The position numbers were made by a program, and so were the translations under genes. Positions 23,372-30,979 of a stretch of DNA of 53,329 nucleotides are shown piece after piece. Position 1 is the stretch's first letter, and the number at the start of each line of letters is the position of its first letter. This DNA is from Sedimentisphaerales bacterium (lineage in GTDB: Bacteria; Planctomycetota; Phycisphaerae; Sedimentisphaerales; Anaerobacaceae), in contig JAUWPZ010000007.1 of NCBI GenBank assembly GCA_030611315.1, forward strand, positions 1 through 53,329, written 5' to 3'. The notes under the pieces were generated by a model. That model searched no databases. It was not told the origin of the DNA and saw nothing but the letters and a program-made list of their open reading frames with translations.

Positions 23372-23466
23372 TGAAAGTTGATTTGCGGGGCAATGCGATA
23401 AAAATTGTAGCGGCTAATAGATTAACTATGTTGATTAGTAATTGTTCTACGAAAGTGAGGTAAATT

Positions 23467-24039
23467 ATGGAGTTCAAAGGAAGTCAGACGGAAAAGAATT
23501 TGTTGACGGCGTTTGCGGGTGAATCACAGGCAAGAAATCGCTACACGTATTTCTCAAGTCAGGCAAAAAAGGAAGGCTATATACAAATCGCCGCTATATT
23601 TGAGGAAACGGCCGGCCAGGAAAAAGAGCACGCGAAGCGGGAGTTTAAATTCCTGCAGGGCGGCGATGTAGAAATACAGGCGGCTTTCCCTGCCGGGGTG
23701 ATAGGCAATACGAAAGAAAATCTGCTCGCTGCTGCGGCCGGGGAACATTACGAAACAACAGAGATGTATCCCGGCTTTGCGGACGTGGCCGACGAAGAGG
23801 GATTTTCGGAAATCGCGGAAGTGTTCAGGAACATTGCCATAGCCGAGAAACGGCACGAGGACAGATACGCAGCTTTGGCCAAAAACATCACTAACGGAGC
23901 TGTCTTCAAGCGAGAAAAGCCCGTCAGGTGGGTCTGCAGAAACTGCGGTTACGTACACGAAGGTGCCGAAGCTCCCGATGTATGTCCGTCCTGTGAGCAC
24001 CAGCAAGCGCATTTTGAACTGGAAGCAGCTAATTACTGA
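23467..24039 (+). CDS. rbr: Rubrerythrin
   Basis: A 190-aa peroxidase of anaerobes. The four-helix bundle carries two E-x-x-H motifs (EKEHAKRE, and KRHEDRY with preceding Glu residues) that bind the di-iron site, as well as GEHYE. The C-terminal rubredoxin-like domain has two CxxC pairs ([10 protein letters not shown] and CPSCEH) for one iron. It reduces hydrogen peroxide using electrons from rubredoxin. GTGAGG precedes the ATG. It opens the detoxification series followed by sodN. Confidence 0.94.
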   Translation: MEFKGSQTEKNLLTAFAGESQARNRYTYFSSQAKKEGYIQIAAIFEETAGQEKEHAKREFKFLQGGDVEIQAAFPAGVIGNTKENLLAAAAGEHYETTEMYPGFADVADEEGFSEIAEVFRNIAIAEKRHEDRYAALAKNITNGAVFKREKPVRWVCRNCGYVHEGAEAPDVCPSCEHQQAHFELEAANY

Positions 24040-24059
24040 GCTAATGAAAGGGATTGACA

Positions 24060-24539
24060 ATGAGAAAAAAAATTGGCAAGAAACTCATATTACTGACGGT
24101 TATTGTCTCAGCGATTGTCTTTGGCTCACTGGCGTATTCGCACTGTCAGGTGCCGTGCGGCATATACGGCGACGAGACCCGGTTTGATATGATTGCTGAG
24201 CACATTACAACTATTGAAAAATCTATGAAGCTGATAGAAACCCTGTCTGCCCAGAAAAAGTCGAATATGAACCAGCTCGTCCGCTGGGTGAACAACAAGG
24301 ATAAACACGCTGACGAGCTCAGCCACATAATAACCTATTATTTTATGGCTCAACGAGTGAAGCTGCCGGCACCAGGGGATACAAAGGCACGCGATGAATA
24401 TGTCAAGAAGCTGATCCTGCTCCACGAGATGCTTGTCTATACGATGAAGACCAAGCAGACGACGGACCTGGGCAATGCTGATAAACTCAGGTCTTTGTTG
24501 GATGAGTTTCGTAAGGTGTATTTTAGCAAAGCCGGGTAG
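24060..24539 (+). CDS. sodN: Nickel superoxide dismutase with Sec signal peptide
   Basis: A 159-aa protein. After a typical Sec leader (residues 1-27, MRKKIGKKLILLTVIVSAI and a possible A-Y-S cleavage site) the mature chain would begin HCQVPCGIYGDETRF. This matches the nickel hook of Ni-SOD (HCxxPCGxY), in which the freed amino group, His1, Cys2 and Cys6 bind nickel. The helical rest (AEHITTIEKSMKLIETL and others) fits a four-helix bundle. Most Ni-SODs are made with a short pro-sequence cut by SodX; here the signal peptide could do that job and place the enzyme outside the cytoplasm. It converts superoxide to hydrogen peroxide and oxygen. Confidence 0.85.
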   Translation: MRKKIGKKLILLTVIVSAIVFGSLAYSHCQVPCGIYGDETRFDMIAEHITTIEKSMKLIETLSAQKKSNMNQLVRWVNNKDKHADELSHIITYYFMAQRVKLPAPGDTKARDEYVKKLILLHEMLVYTMKTKQTTDLGNADKLRSLLDEFRKVYFSKAG

Positions 24540-24570
24540 AGTGCAGGTATTAGTGGGAATTAGGTGCATT

Positions 24571-25089
24571 ATGGAAGATACGCAAGCTGTTGTAACATTC
24601 GAAGGCAATCCGCTTACTTTAGTGGGCAAGCGGCCCAGGATAGGTGAGCTGGCGCCGGATTTTGAGGTGCTGAGCAATGATATGTCGGTAGTAAAGCTGT
24701 CGGCCTTTCGAGAAAAGATTTGTATTATTTGCTCGGCGCCGTCTTTGGATACTTCGGTTTGTGATACCGAGGTGCGGAAGTTTAATGAGCGTGCAACGTC
24801 TTTAGGGGATGATGTAGAGGTGCTGGTGGTAAGTATGGACCTGCCGTTCGCCCAGCAGAGGTGGTGCGGGGCGGCGGGCGTAAAGAACATACAGACACTT
24901 TCAGACCATCGCAAGGCCGAGTTTGGCAACGCATTTGGTGTCCTGATAGAGGAATTACGACTTCTGGCGCGTGCCGTATTCGTAGTGGACGCACAGGGGA
25001 TTATCAGGTATATGCAGATAGTGGATGAACTGACAGAGGAACCGAATTACCAAGCGGCGCTCAAAGCGGTAGAGGAGATAAAAAGATGA
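24571..25089 (+). CDS. tpx: Thiol peroxidase (Tpx-type peroxiredoxin)
   Basis: A 172-aa peroxiredoxin that reduces peroxides using thioredoxin. The N terminus VTFEGNPLTLVGKRPRIGEL and the active-site segment SAPSLDTSVCDTEVRKFN are characteristic, with peroxidatic Cys64 and resolving Cys99 in QRWCGAAGVKN. ATG 24571 is the homologous start, and upstream in-frame codons only overlap the sodN end. Its stop codon overlaps the next start (ATGA), so it is coupled to the flavodiiron gene. Confidence 0.93.
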   Translation: MEDTQAVVTFEGNPLTLVGKRPRIGELAPDFEVLSNDMSVVKLSAFREKICIICSAPSLDTSVCDTEVRKFNERATSLGDDVEVLVVSMDLPFAQQRWCGAAGVKNIQTLSDHRKAEFGNAFGVLIEELRLLARAVFVVDAQGIIRYMQIVDELTEEPNYQAALKAVEEIKR

Positions 25090-26267
25090 GACAGCTTAAA
25101 GCAAATATCTACGAGGCCGGAGCAATTGACTGGGACGCCCGGCTGTTTGACAGGCTTATTCCGCTGCCGGACGGAACGAGCTACAATTCTTACCTGATAA
25201 AAGGCAGCGAGAAGACAGCATTGCTTGATACGGTCGATTCGGCCAAAACGGAAGTACTATTGGCCCACCTTGCCGAACTTGAGGTTGTCAAGCTCGACTA
25301 TGTTATTGCGCATCACGCAGAGCAGGACCATTCCGGGTCTCTGCCCGATGTTCTGCTGCTGTATCCGGACGCAAAAGTAGCGACGAATCCGCGATGCAAG
25401 CAGATGTTGATAGATTTGCTCGGTATAGAAGAAGACAAATTTATTACGGTTGAGGACGGCGAGACGCTTTCGCTGGGCGATAAGACCCTGCAGTTTGTTT
25501 ACCTGCCTTGGGTTCACTGGCCGGAAACTATGGGGACGTATTTGAAAGAGGACAAGGTACTCTTTTCGTGTGATTTCTTTGGGGCGCATCTGGCAACGAG
25601 CAGCTTGTTTGTTGACGATGAGGCAACTGTTTATGAATCAGCTAAGCGATACTACGCTGAGATTATGATGCCATTCAGGCGTCAGATAAATGCTAACCTT
25701 GCAAAGATTGAGCAGATGAAAATCGAGATAATCGCTCCCAGTCACGGCCCGGTACATAATCGGCCTGAATTTATCATTGATGCTTATAAGGATTGGGTTT
25801 CTGACGCTGTTAAAAACGAAGTCGTCGTGCTTTATGTTTCGATGCATGGCAGTACCGCCAAAATGGTTTCACACTTTGTCGAGGCCCTGATAGACAGAGG
25901 CATTACGGTAAAGCAGTTCGAGCTTTCGACTGTTGATATAGGCAGGCTCGCGATAGCATTGGTAGATGTGGCGACCGTGGTTATTGGTTCACCTACGGTT
26001 CTGGCAGGGCCGCATCCGTGTGCGGCTTATGCGGCATTTTTAGCTAATGCCCTCAGGCCCAAGACCAAATTTGTTTCTATCGTAGGCTCTTTCGGCTGGG
26101 GCGGTAAAATGCTCGAGCAGTTGACGGCGATGCTGCCGAATCTGAAGGCCGAGATTCTCGAACCAGTCCTGACAAAGGGTGAGCCAAAACAGCCGGATTT
26201 TGTCGCACTTGACGCCCTCGCCGACAATATCTTGGCCAAACATAAGGAAATTGGAATCGTGAATTAG
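25086..26267 (+). CDS. Flavodiiron protein (FprA, A-type flavoprotein)
   Basis: A 393-aa protein. A metallo-beta-lactamase-like domain (residues 1-250) carries the di-iron ligands: HHAEQDHSG at 76-84, the His in WVHWPE, Asp in SCDFFG and His in PSHGPV. A flavodoxin domain follows from about 255, with VLYVSMHGSTAKMVSH for FMN binding. It reduces oxygen to water or nitric oxide to nitrous oxide, taking electrons from rubredoxin. It lacks a rubredoxin extension, so a separate donor is needed; rubrerythrin and desulfoferrodoxin lie next to it. Confidence 0.93.
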   Translation: MRQLKANIYEAGAIDWDARLFDRLIPLPDGTSYNSYLIKGSEKTALLDTVDSAKTEVLLAHLAELEVVKLDYVIAHHAEQDHSGSLPDVLLLYPDAKVATNPRCKQMLIDLLGIEEDKFITVEDGETLSLGDKTLQFVYLPWVHWPETMGTYLKEDKVLFSCDFFGAHLATSSLFVDDEATVYESAKRYYAEIMMPFRRQINANLAKIEQMKIEIIAPSHGPVHNRPEFIIDAYKDWVSDAVKNEVVVLYVSMHGSTAKMVSHFVEALIDRGITVKQFELSTVDIGRLAIALVDVATVVIGSPTVLAGPHPCAAYAAFLANALRPKTKFVSIVGSFGWGGKMLEQLTAMLPNLKAEILEPVLTKGEPKQPDFVALDALADNILAKHKEIGIVN

Positions 26268-26295
26268 AATCTTCAAACTATGAAAGGGGCTGATT

Positions 26296-26670
26296 ATGGC
26301 TGAAAAACTTCAAATCTATAAATGTGCCGTATGTGGCAATATCGTAGAAGTAGTTCATGGAGGCGTTGGCGAGTTGGTTTGCTGTGGGCAGCCGATGGAT
26401 CTCTTGGACGAAAAAACCGCTGACGCCGGCATGGAAAAGCATGTACCGGTAATCGAGAAAATCGACGGCGGCTACAGGGTCAAGGTCGGCAGTGTTCCTC
26501 ACCCTATGGAAGCAAAACACTATATAGAGTGGATAGAGGTCATTGCCGACGGCAAGGTCTATCGGCAGTTCCTGACGCCTGTTGACCAACCTGAGGCTGT
26601 CTTTAATGTTGAGGCGGAATCCATCAGCGCCAGAGAGTATTGCAATGTTCATGGATTATGGGAAGGATGA
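26296..26670 (+). CDS. dfx: Desulfoferrodoxin (superoxide reductase, 2Fe type)
   Basis: A 124-aa protein. The N-terminal desulforedoxin-like domain has Cys10, Cys13, Cys29 and Cys30 (CAVCGN and LVCCGQPM), which form centre I. Centre II uses His in [19 protein letters not shown] and the final CNVHGLW (Cys and His), the catalytic iron. It reduces superoxide to hydrogen peroxide without releasing oxygen. AAAGGGG precedes the ATG. A perfect palindrome follows within 10 bp of the stop codon. Confidence 0.94.
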   Translation: MAEKLQIYKCAVCGNIVEVVHGGVGELVCCGQPMDLLDEKTADAGMEKHVPVIEKIDGGYRVKVGSVPHPMEAKHYIEWIEVIADGKVYRQFLTPVDQPEAVFNVEAESISAREYCNVHGLWEG

Positions 26671-26677
26671 GTTTTGG

Positions 26678-26700
26678 GCCAATCAGATAATCTGATTGGC
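26678..26700. promoter_or_regulatory. Perfect 23-bp palindrome between dfx and the sulfite reductase-like gene
   Basis: Arms GCCAATCAGAT and ATCTGATTGGC around a single A. It begins 7 bp after the dfx stop. No T-tract follows, so it is not a standard terminator. It could be an operator for the downstream genes or an mRNA hairpin that separates the two expression levels. Confidence 0.6.
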
Positions 26701-26735
26701 AGACTCGTAAGACCAGTTTAAAAAAGGAGCTGAAT

Positions 26736-27398
26736 ATGTTGAAGGACGGCGAAAAGGGAGTAATTATTCAAAGAGACAAACAAACCTATGCGATAGCGCC
26801 TCATATTCCGTGCGGCGTTGTTCAGCCGGAGACACTGCGTAAACTTGCCGACGTTGCCGAGAAGTACAATGCGGCGGCTTTGAAGATAACCAGCGCGGCA
26901 AGGATAGCGGTAGTCGGCATAGAGGAGAAGGATGTTGACAGCATCTGGTCGGAACTCGATATGTCGCCCGGTTTTGCGGTGGGCTTGTGCGTCAGGAGTG
27001 TTAAGGCTTGTCCGGGGGCAACGTTCTGCAAAAGGGGCATACAGGATAGTCTGTCTGTCGGCCTGAGACTCGACGAGAAGTATCACGGGCTGGAATTGCC
27101 CGGTAAATTTAAGATAGGTGTGAGCGGGTGCCCAAACCAGTGCGCTGAGACCTGTATAAAGGATATAGGCCTTGTTGGAATGAAAAATGGCTGGAGATTG
27201 CTTGTAGGCGGCAATGGAGGCGGTAAGCCAAGATTGTCACGGGAATTGACAAGAGACCTTTCAACGGAGCAAGCGATTGAGTTAATCGAAAAAATCATAG
27301 AGTATTATAAGGATAATGGCAAGCCGCATCAGCGGCTGGGTGCAATGCTGGAAAAGATGGACTTCGACGAATTCAAATCAGCGGTTTGTGACCAATAA
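26736..27398 (+). CDS. Small siroheme nitrite/sulfite reductase (low-molecular-weight assimilatory type)
   Basis: A 220-aa protein with the siroheme / 4Fe-4S ligands KACPGATFCKRG (C-x5-C) and VSGCPNQCAE (C-x3-C), in one half of the usual sulfite/nitrite reductase core. The N-terminal ferredoxin-like half-domain comes first (HIPCGVVQPETLRKLADVAE). Its length matches the small one-domain sulfite reductases of anaerobes (about 220 aa). A C-terminal helical region is Lys-rich. It may reduce sulfite or nitrite, but the donor is unknown; the ferredoxin-like protein next to it is the obvious candidate. It is in the same strand and operon as dfx. Confidence 0.8.
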   Translation: MLKDGEKGVIIQRDKQTYAIAPHIPCGVVQPETLRKLADVAEKYNAAALKITSAARIAVVGIEEKDVDSIWSELDMSPGFAVGLCVRSVKACPGATFCKRGIQDSLSVGLRLDEKYHGLELPGKFKIGVSGCPNQCAETCIKDIGLVGMKNGWRLLVGGNGGGKPRLSRELTRDLSTEQAIELIEKIIEYYKDNGKPHQRLGAMLEKMDFDEFKSAVCDQ

Positions 27399-27417
27399 AT
27401 TTTGGAAGAGTGTGAAG

Positions 27418-28146
27418 ATGGTTTTGCGAAACATTGTGAAAATCGATGAAGAAAAGTGTAACGGTTGCGGCTTGTGCGTCAATGCCTGTGCCGAAGGCGC
27501 TATCGAGCTAATTGACGGCAAGGCAAAGCTGGTCAGTGAAATTTACTGCGACGGTCTTGGAGCGTGTATCGGGCATTGCCCCGAGGACGCGATTACAATC
27601 GAACAGCGCGAAGCTGAGCAGTTCGATGAAGAGGCAACCGAAACGCATCTGGCCAAAGAGAAAGAAAAGCTAATGCAGGCCGGTTCGATGTGTCCGGGAA
27701 TGATGGCCAGAGAGTTGAAAGAAAAGGGCCGGCCGAGCGCAGTCGGAACGGCGCAGGTCCCGTCGCAACTTAGTCACTGGCCGGTACAATTGGGGCTGCT
27801 CTCACCGGCAGCGCCCTGTTTTGCCGATGCCGATTTGCTGCTGGTTGCCGACTGTGTGGCGTTTGCGATGGGCGATTTTCACAACAGGTTTTTGAAAGAC
27901 CACAGCGTTGCCGTCGGTTGTCCGAAGCTGGATAATGCGGAGTTCTATATCGAAAAGGTGGCCGCTATATTGAAGGCCAATAAGCTCAAAAGCCTGACGG
28001 TGGTCCACATGGAGGTGCCGTGCTGCTTCGGGCTGACGCGTATCGCTCGCGAAGCTATCGCTCGCAGCGGGGTGAAAATGCCTTTCGAAGATGTTACAAT
28101 CGACTTGCGGGGTGATGTCAGCAAAACTGAGACAATAGAAAGTTAG
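27418..28146 (+). CDS. Protein with two 4Fe-4S ferredoxin motifs
   Basis: A 242-aa protein from ATG 27418. Two ferredoxin-type motifs lie in the first 65 residues: CNGCGLCVNACAEGAI and CDGLGACIGHCPEDAI (the second has Gly-Leu-Gly-Ala in place of a normal CxxC pair). After a Met/Cys-rich linker a second domain follows, with VPCCFGLTRIAREAIARSG and several further cysteines (CPGMMAREL, DCVAFAMGD, VAVGCPKLDN), and its function is not recognised. It probably carries electrons to the siroheme reductase beside it. It starts 19 bp after that gene. Confidence 0.7.
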   Translation: MVLRNIVKIDEEKCNGCGLCVNACAEGAIELIDGKAKLVSEIYCDGLGACIGHCPEDAITIEQREAEQFDEEATETHLAKEKEKLMQAGSMCPGMMARELKEKGRPSAVGTAQVPSQLSHWPVQLGLLSPAAPCFADADLLLVADCVAFAMGDFHNRFLKDHSVAVGCPKLDNAEFYIEKVAAILKANKLKSLTVVHMEVPCCFGLTRIAREAIARSGVKMPFEDVTIDLRGDVSKTETIES

Positions 28147-28174
28147 CGGCTTGTTTAAGAATAGCGGCTGAATA

Positions 28175-29185
28175 ATGGCTGATTTTGTTAAAAAGATAAT
28201 CGCAGGTTTTTGGGGAACCGTAGCCGAGATGTCACCATATCTGCTGTTTGGTTTTTTCGTGGCGGGTGTTCTTTCGGTACTCATCTCGCAGCGCCTTGTA
28301 GAGAAACATCTTGGCGGCGGAGGGCTGTGGCCTTTGTTAAAGGCGTCGCTTTTTGGGGTTCCGCTACCTTTGTGTTCGTGCGGCGTTATTCCGGTATCAA
28401 TATCGCTGCATAAGCATGGAGCAAGCAAGGGCTCCACAATATCATTTCTGCTGTCCACACCTCAAACCGGCGTTGACAGCATCTTTGTAACCTTGAGCCT
28501 TCTCGGCCCTGTTTTTGCTGTTTTCAGGCCATTGGCAGCATTTATTACCGGACTCATCGGCGGCACTCTGGTCACTATGTTTAGCCGAGGTAGAGAAGAC
28601 TCGAACCGCCCACCAACAGAATGTTCAGATGAGTGTTGCATTGGCAAGAAGAGCGGCAGAGTTGTCAGAGGATTAAAGTACGGCTTTATCGCACTGCCGC
28701 GGGATATCGGCAGAGCGATGCTGGCAGGACTGGTTGTCGCGGCTTTTATTTCTGCCTTAGTGCCGGATGGTTACTTTGCGGAAAAGCTGGGCACCGGGAT
28801 TTTCGCAATGGTTGTGATGATGTTATTGGGGATACCGGTTTATGTGTGCGCAACAGCCTCGGTGCCGATAGCGGCAGCGTTGATATTGAAAGGGCTGACT
28901 CCCGGTGCGGCATTGGTCTTTCTTATGACCGGCCCAGCCACTAACGCCGCCTCATTTGTAACAATTTGGAGAGTTCTGGGTAGGGTAACAGCGACTACAT
29001 ATCTGGTTACCGTGGCGGTCTGTGCGCTTCTGGGCGGTATTCTGCTCGACTATATTGCTGCCGGTATCGACTTTGAAATAGCCGCTCGGCCCGGTTGGAT
29101 GCTGCCGTGGTCTATCAAGAACATTTCAGCAGTTACTCTGGTCGTTCTGCTGACAGTTGGGGCTGTGAGCAAAAAGAAAGAATAA
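28175..29185 (+). CDS. DUF318-type permease (SO_0444 family Cu/Zn efflux-like)
   Basis: A 336-aa permease with about eight helices. The family signature PLCSCGVIPVSISLHKHGAS and STPQTGVDSIF lies in the first half, and GIPVYVCATASVPIAAALILKG and GPATNAASFVTI in the second half, which is an internal duplication typical of the DUF318/ArsP fold. A hydrophilic loop near residue 145 contains CSDECC, a candidate metal-binding group. Relatives export copper or zinc, or organoarsenicals (ArsP); the substrate cannot be deduced. It is the last gene of the redox block and is followed by a MITE-like element. Confidence 0.8.
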   Translation: MADFVKKIIAGFWGTVAEMSPYLLFGFFVAGVLSVLISQRLVEKHLGGGGLWPLLKASLFGVPLPLCSCGVIPVSISLHKHGASKGSTISFLLSTPQTGVDSIFVTLSLLGPVFAVFRPLAAFITGLIGGTLVTMFSRGREDSNRPPTECSDECCIGKKSGRVVRGLKYGFIALPRDIGRAMLAGLVVAAFISALVPDGYFAEKLGTGIFAMVVMMLLGIPVYVCATASVPIAAALILKGLTPGAALVFLMTGPATNAASFVTIWRVLGRVTATTYLVTVAVCALLGGILLDYIAAGIDFEIAARPGWMLPWSIKNISAVTLVVLLTVGAVSKKKE

Positions 29186-29397
29186 TCAACTTGACTGACT
29201 TTCAAACGGTCATGCTGTCCGTAAGGACTCCATAGGAGAGCGAAGCGAAGCATCTGGCCTTAGACTAAGGTTTTTGCCTTGTTGCGAGTGCGAGATTCTT
29301 CGCTGCGCTCAGACCTGTCCTTGAGCGACAGCGAAGGAATGACAACTTGCGTATACTCTTGTCAGAGTTATGCTTATGTAAAAGTAAGTCAAGTTGA
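29186..29397. mobile_element. MITE-like element with inverted terminal repeats and nested inner hairpin
   Basis: The 11-bp sequence TCAACTTGACT (29186-29196) is mirrored as AGTCAAGTTGA (29387-29397), and the match extends to about 17 of 19 bases. Inside, GTCAT (29209-29213) and ATGAC (29339-29343) bound a 135-bp palindromic region rich in GAGCGAAGCGAAG and CTTCGCTGCGCTC. The element starts at the base after the permease stop codon and contains no gene. It resembles the short intergenic palindromic repeats common in environmental genomes. Confidence 0.55.
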
Positions 29398-29463
29398 GTA
29401 AGATTATTTGCGAAAGACCATTTTTTAGCTTTCTTTGAGCTGTTGAACTTGAGGGGTAGAATT

Positions 29464-30834
29464 ATGGAGACATCGAAGGAGAATACTGTAAGTCGCAGGG
29501 ATTTTCTTTGCGGAGCTGCGGGAGTTCTGTCTTTTCCGTATGTTGTTCCGTCAAGCGCATTGGGAAAAGCCGGCTCGGTGGCTCCGAGCGAGCGGATTAC
29601 CATGGGCTCGGTCGGAGTTGGCGGGATGGGTACGAATAATATGAGGGCGTTTTTGAGTCAGCCCGACGTGCAGGTTGTTGCCGTATGCGACGTAGTAAAA
29701 GCGAGCAATGAATACGGTCACTGGTACAAGAAAGGCTGGCAGGGAGAGTGGTTCGGCCGCAGGCCTGCTCGCAAGATTGTAAATGACCACTATGCTCAAA
29801 AGAGCCCGTCAGGGCGATACAATGGCTGTAAGGCGTACAGGGATTTTCGCAAGGTTATAAGCAGGGATGATATTGACGCTGTTTGTATCACTACGCCGGA
29901 CCAGTGGCACGCGATACCGGTGATTATGGCTGCCGCTGCCGGCAAGGATATTTACTGCGAGAAGCCGCTGAGTCTGACCATAGCCGAAGGCCGCGCGATG
30001 GTCGCCGCGGTGCAGCGTTACGGAACTGTTTTTCAGACGGGGACCCATCGACGTTCAAGCCGGCAGTTCCGCTTTATCTGCGAGCTGGTGCGCAACGGAC
30101 GAATCGGCCGGCTCAGGAAAATCATTGCTTCCATAGGTCCAAACAACAAAGAAGCTCCGCCGAAGGATTGGCAGCCTATGCCTGTTCCCGATTGGCTGGA
30201 TTACGATATGTGGCTGGGCCCGGCCCCCTGGGTCCCGTATCACAAGTCCCGTTGTCTTTATACGTTTCGGTTCGGCCTGGATTATTCCGGCGGCCAGACG
30301 ACAAACCTCGGCGCACACTTTGTTGACGTTGCCCAATGGGCCAATGGCACGGACCATACCGGTCCCGTTGAGGTCGAAGACCTGGGCGGGGAGTATCCCG
30401 CTGATGGCTTTTTCAACACGGTCACCAGGGTACACTTCCGTGCACAGTATGCCAACGGCGTCGAGTTGGTTATGAAAACCGACCAGGGCGGCCCAATGCG
30501 TTTTGAAGGGACCGAAGGCTGGATTCAGCTTCATAAGGGCGAATTGACGAGTTCTCCGGAGTCGGTGAAGGATTCAACTATCGGGCCTGGTGAAATCCAC
30601 CTTTACAAGAGCAACGACCATCACCGAAATTTTATCGATTGCATTAAGACACGTCAAGAGACGGCTGCACCGGTGGAAGTCGGACACCGTTCCACGTCCA
30701 TTTGCCACCTCGGCAATATCGCTATGACGCTCAAACGCAAGCTGCGATGGGACCCGGACAAGGAACGCTTTATAAATGACGACCAGGCAAACCGGATGCT
30801 CTCACGCGCGATGAGGAGCCCATGGCACTTGTAG
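29464..30834 (+). CDS. Gfo/Idh/MocA family oxidoreductase, Tat-exported
   Basis: A 456-aa protein from ATG 29464. The twin-arginine leader NTVSRRDFLCGAAGVLSFP is followed by a Rossmann fold (ITMGSVGVGGMGTNNMRAF), IYCEKPLSLT (the EKP motif of the family) and GTHRRSSRQFRFICELVRNG. The C-terminal alpha/beta domain has the GQTTNLGAHFVDVAQW segment. Such exported NAD(P)-dependent enzymes are numerous in planctomycetes and act on sugar derivatives; the NAD(P) would be loaded before Tat export. The next three genes are also secreted, pointing to a shared glycan-related task. Confidence 0.9.
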   Translation: METSKENTVSRRDFLCGAAGVLSFPYVVPSSALGKAGSVAPSERITMGSVGVGGMGTNNMRAFLSQPDVQVVAVCDVVKASNEYGHWYKKGWQGEWFGRRPARKIVNDHYAQKSPSGRYNGCKAYRDFRKVISRDDIDAVCITTPDQWHAIPVIMAAAAGKDIYCEKPLSLTIAEGRAMVAAVQRYGTVFQTGTHRRSSRQFRFICELVRNGRIGRLRKIIASIGPNNKEAPPKDWQPMPVPDWLDYDMWLGPAPWVPYHKSRCLYTFRFGLDYSGGQTTNLGAHFVDVAQWANGTDHTGPVEVEDLGGEYPADGFFNTVTRVHFRAQYANGVELVMKTDQGGPMRFEGTEGWIQLHKGELTSSPESVKDSTIGPGEIHLYKSNDHHRNFIDCIKTRQETAAPVEVGHRSTSICHLGNIAMTLKRKLRWDPDKERFINDDQANRMLSRAMRSPWHL

Positions 30835-30979
30835 TATGGACAATTGCTGCTCTCGGTATGCGAAGAAGCCCGGCAGTTGGCAGAATGAGCTCGATTCTTG
30901 ATTCCCGATTCTCGTCGAGTATCCAGCATCCAGCATCTCGATGGGCATCGGACGATTATCTTAGGAAGGATTGATGTGT

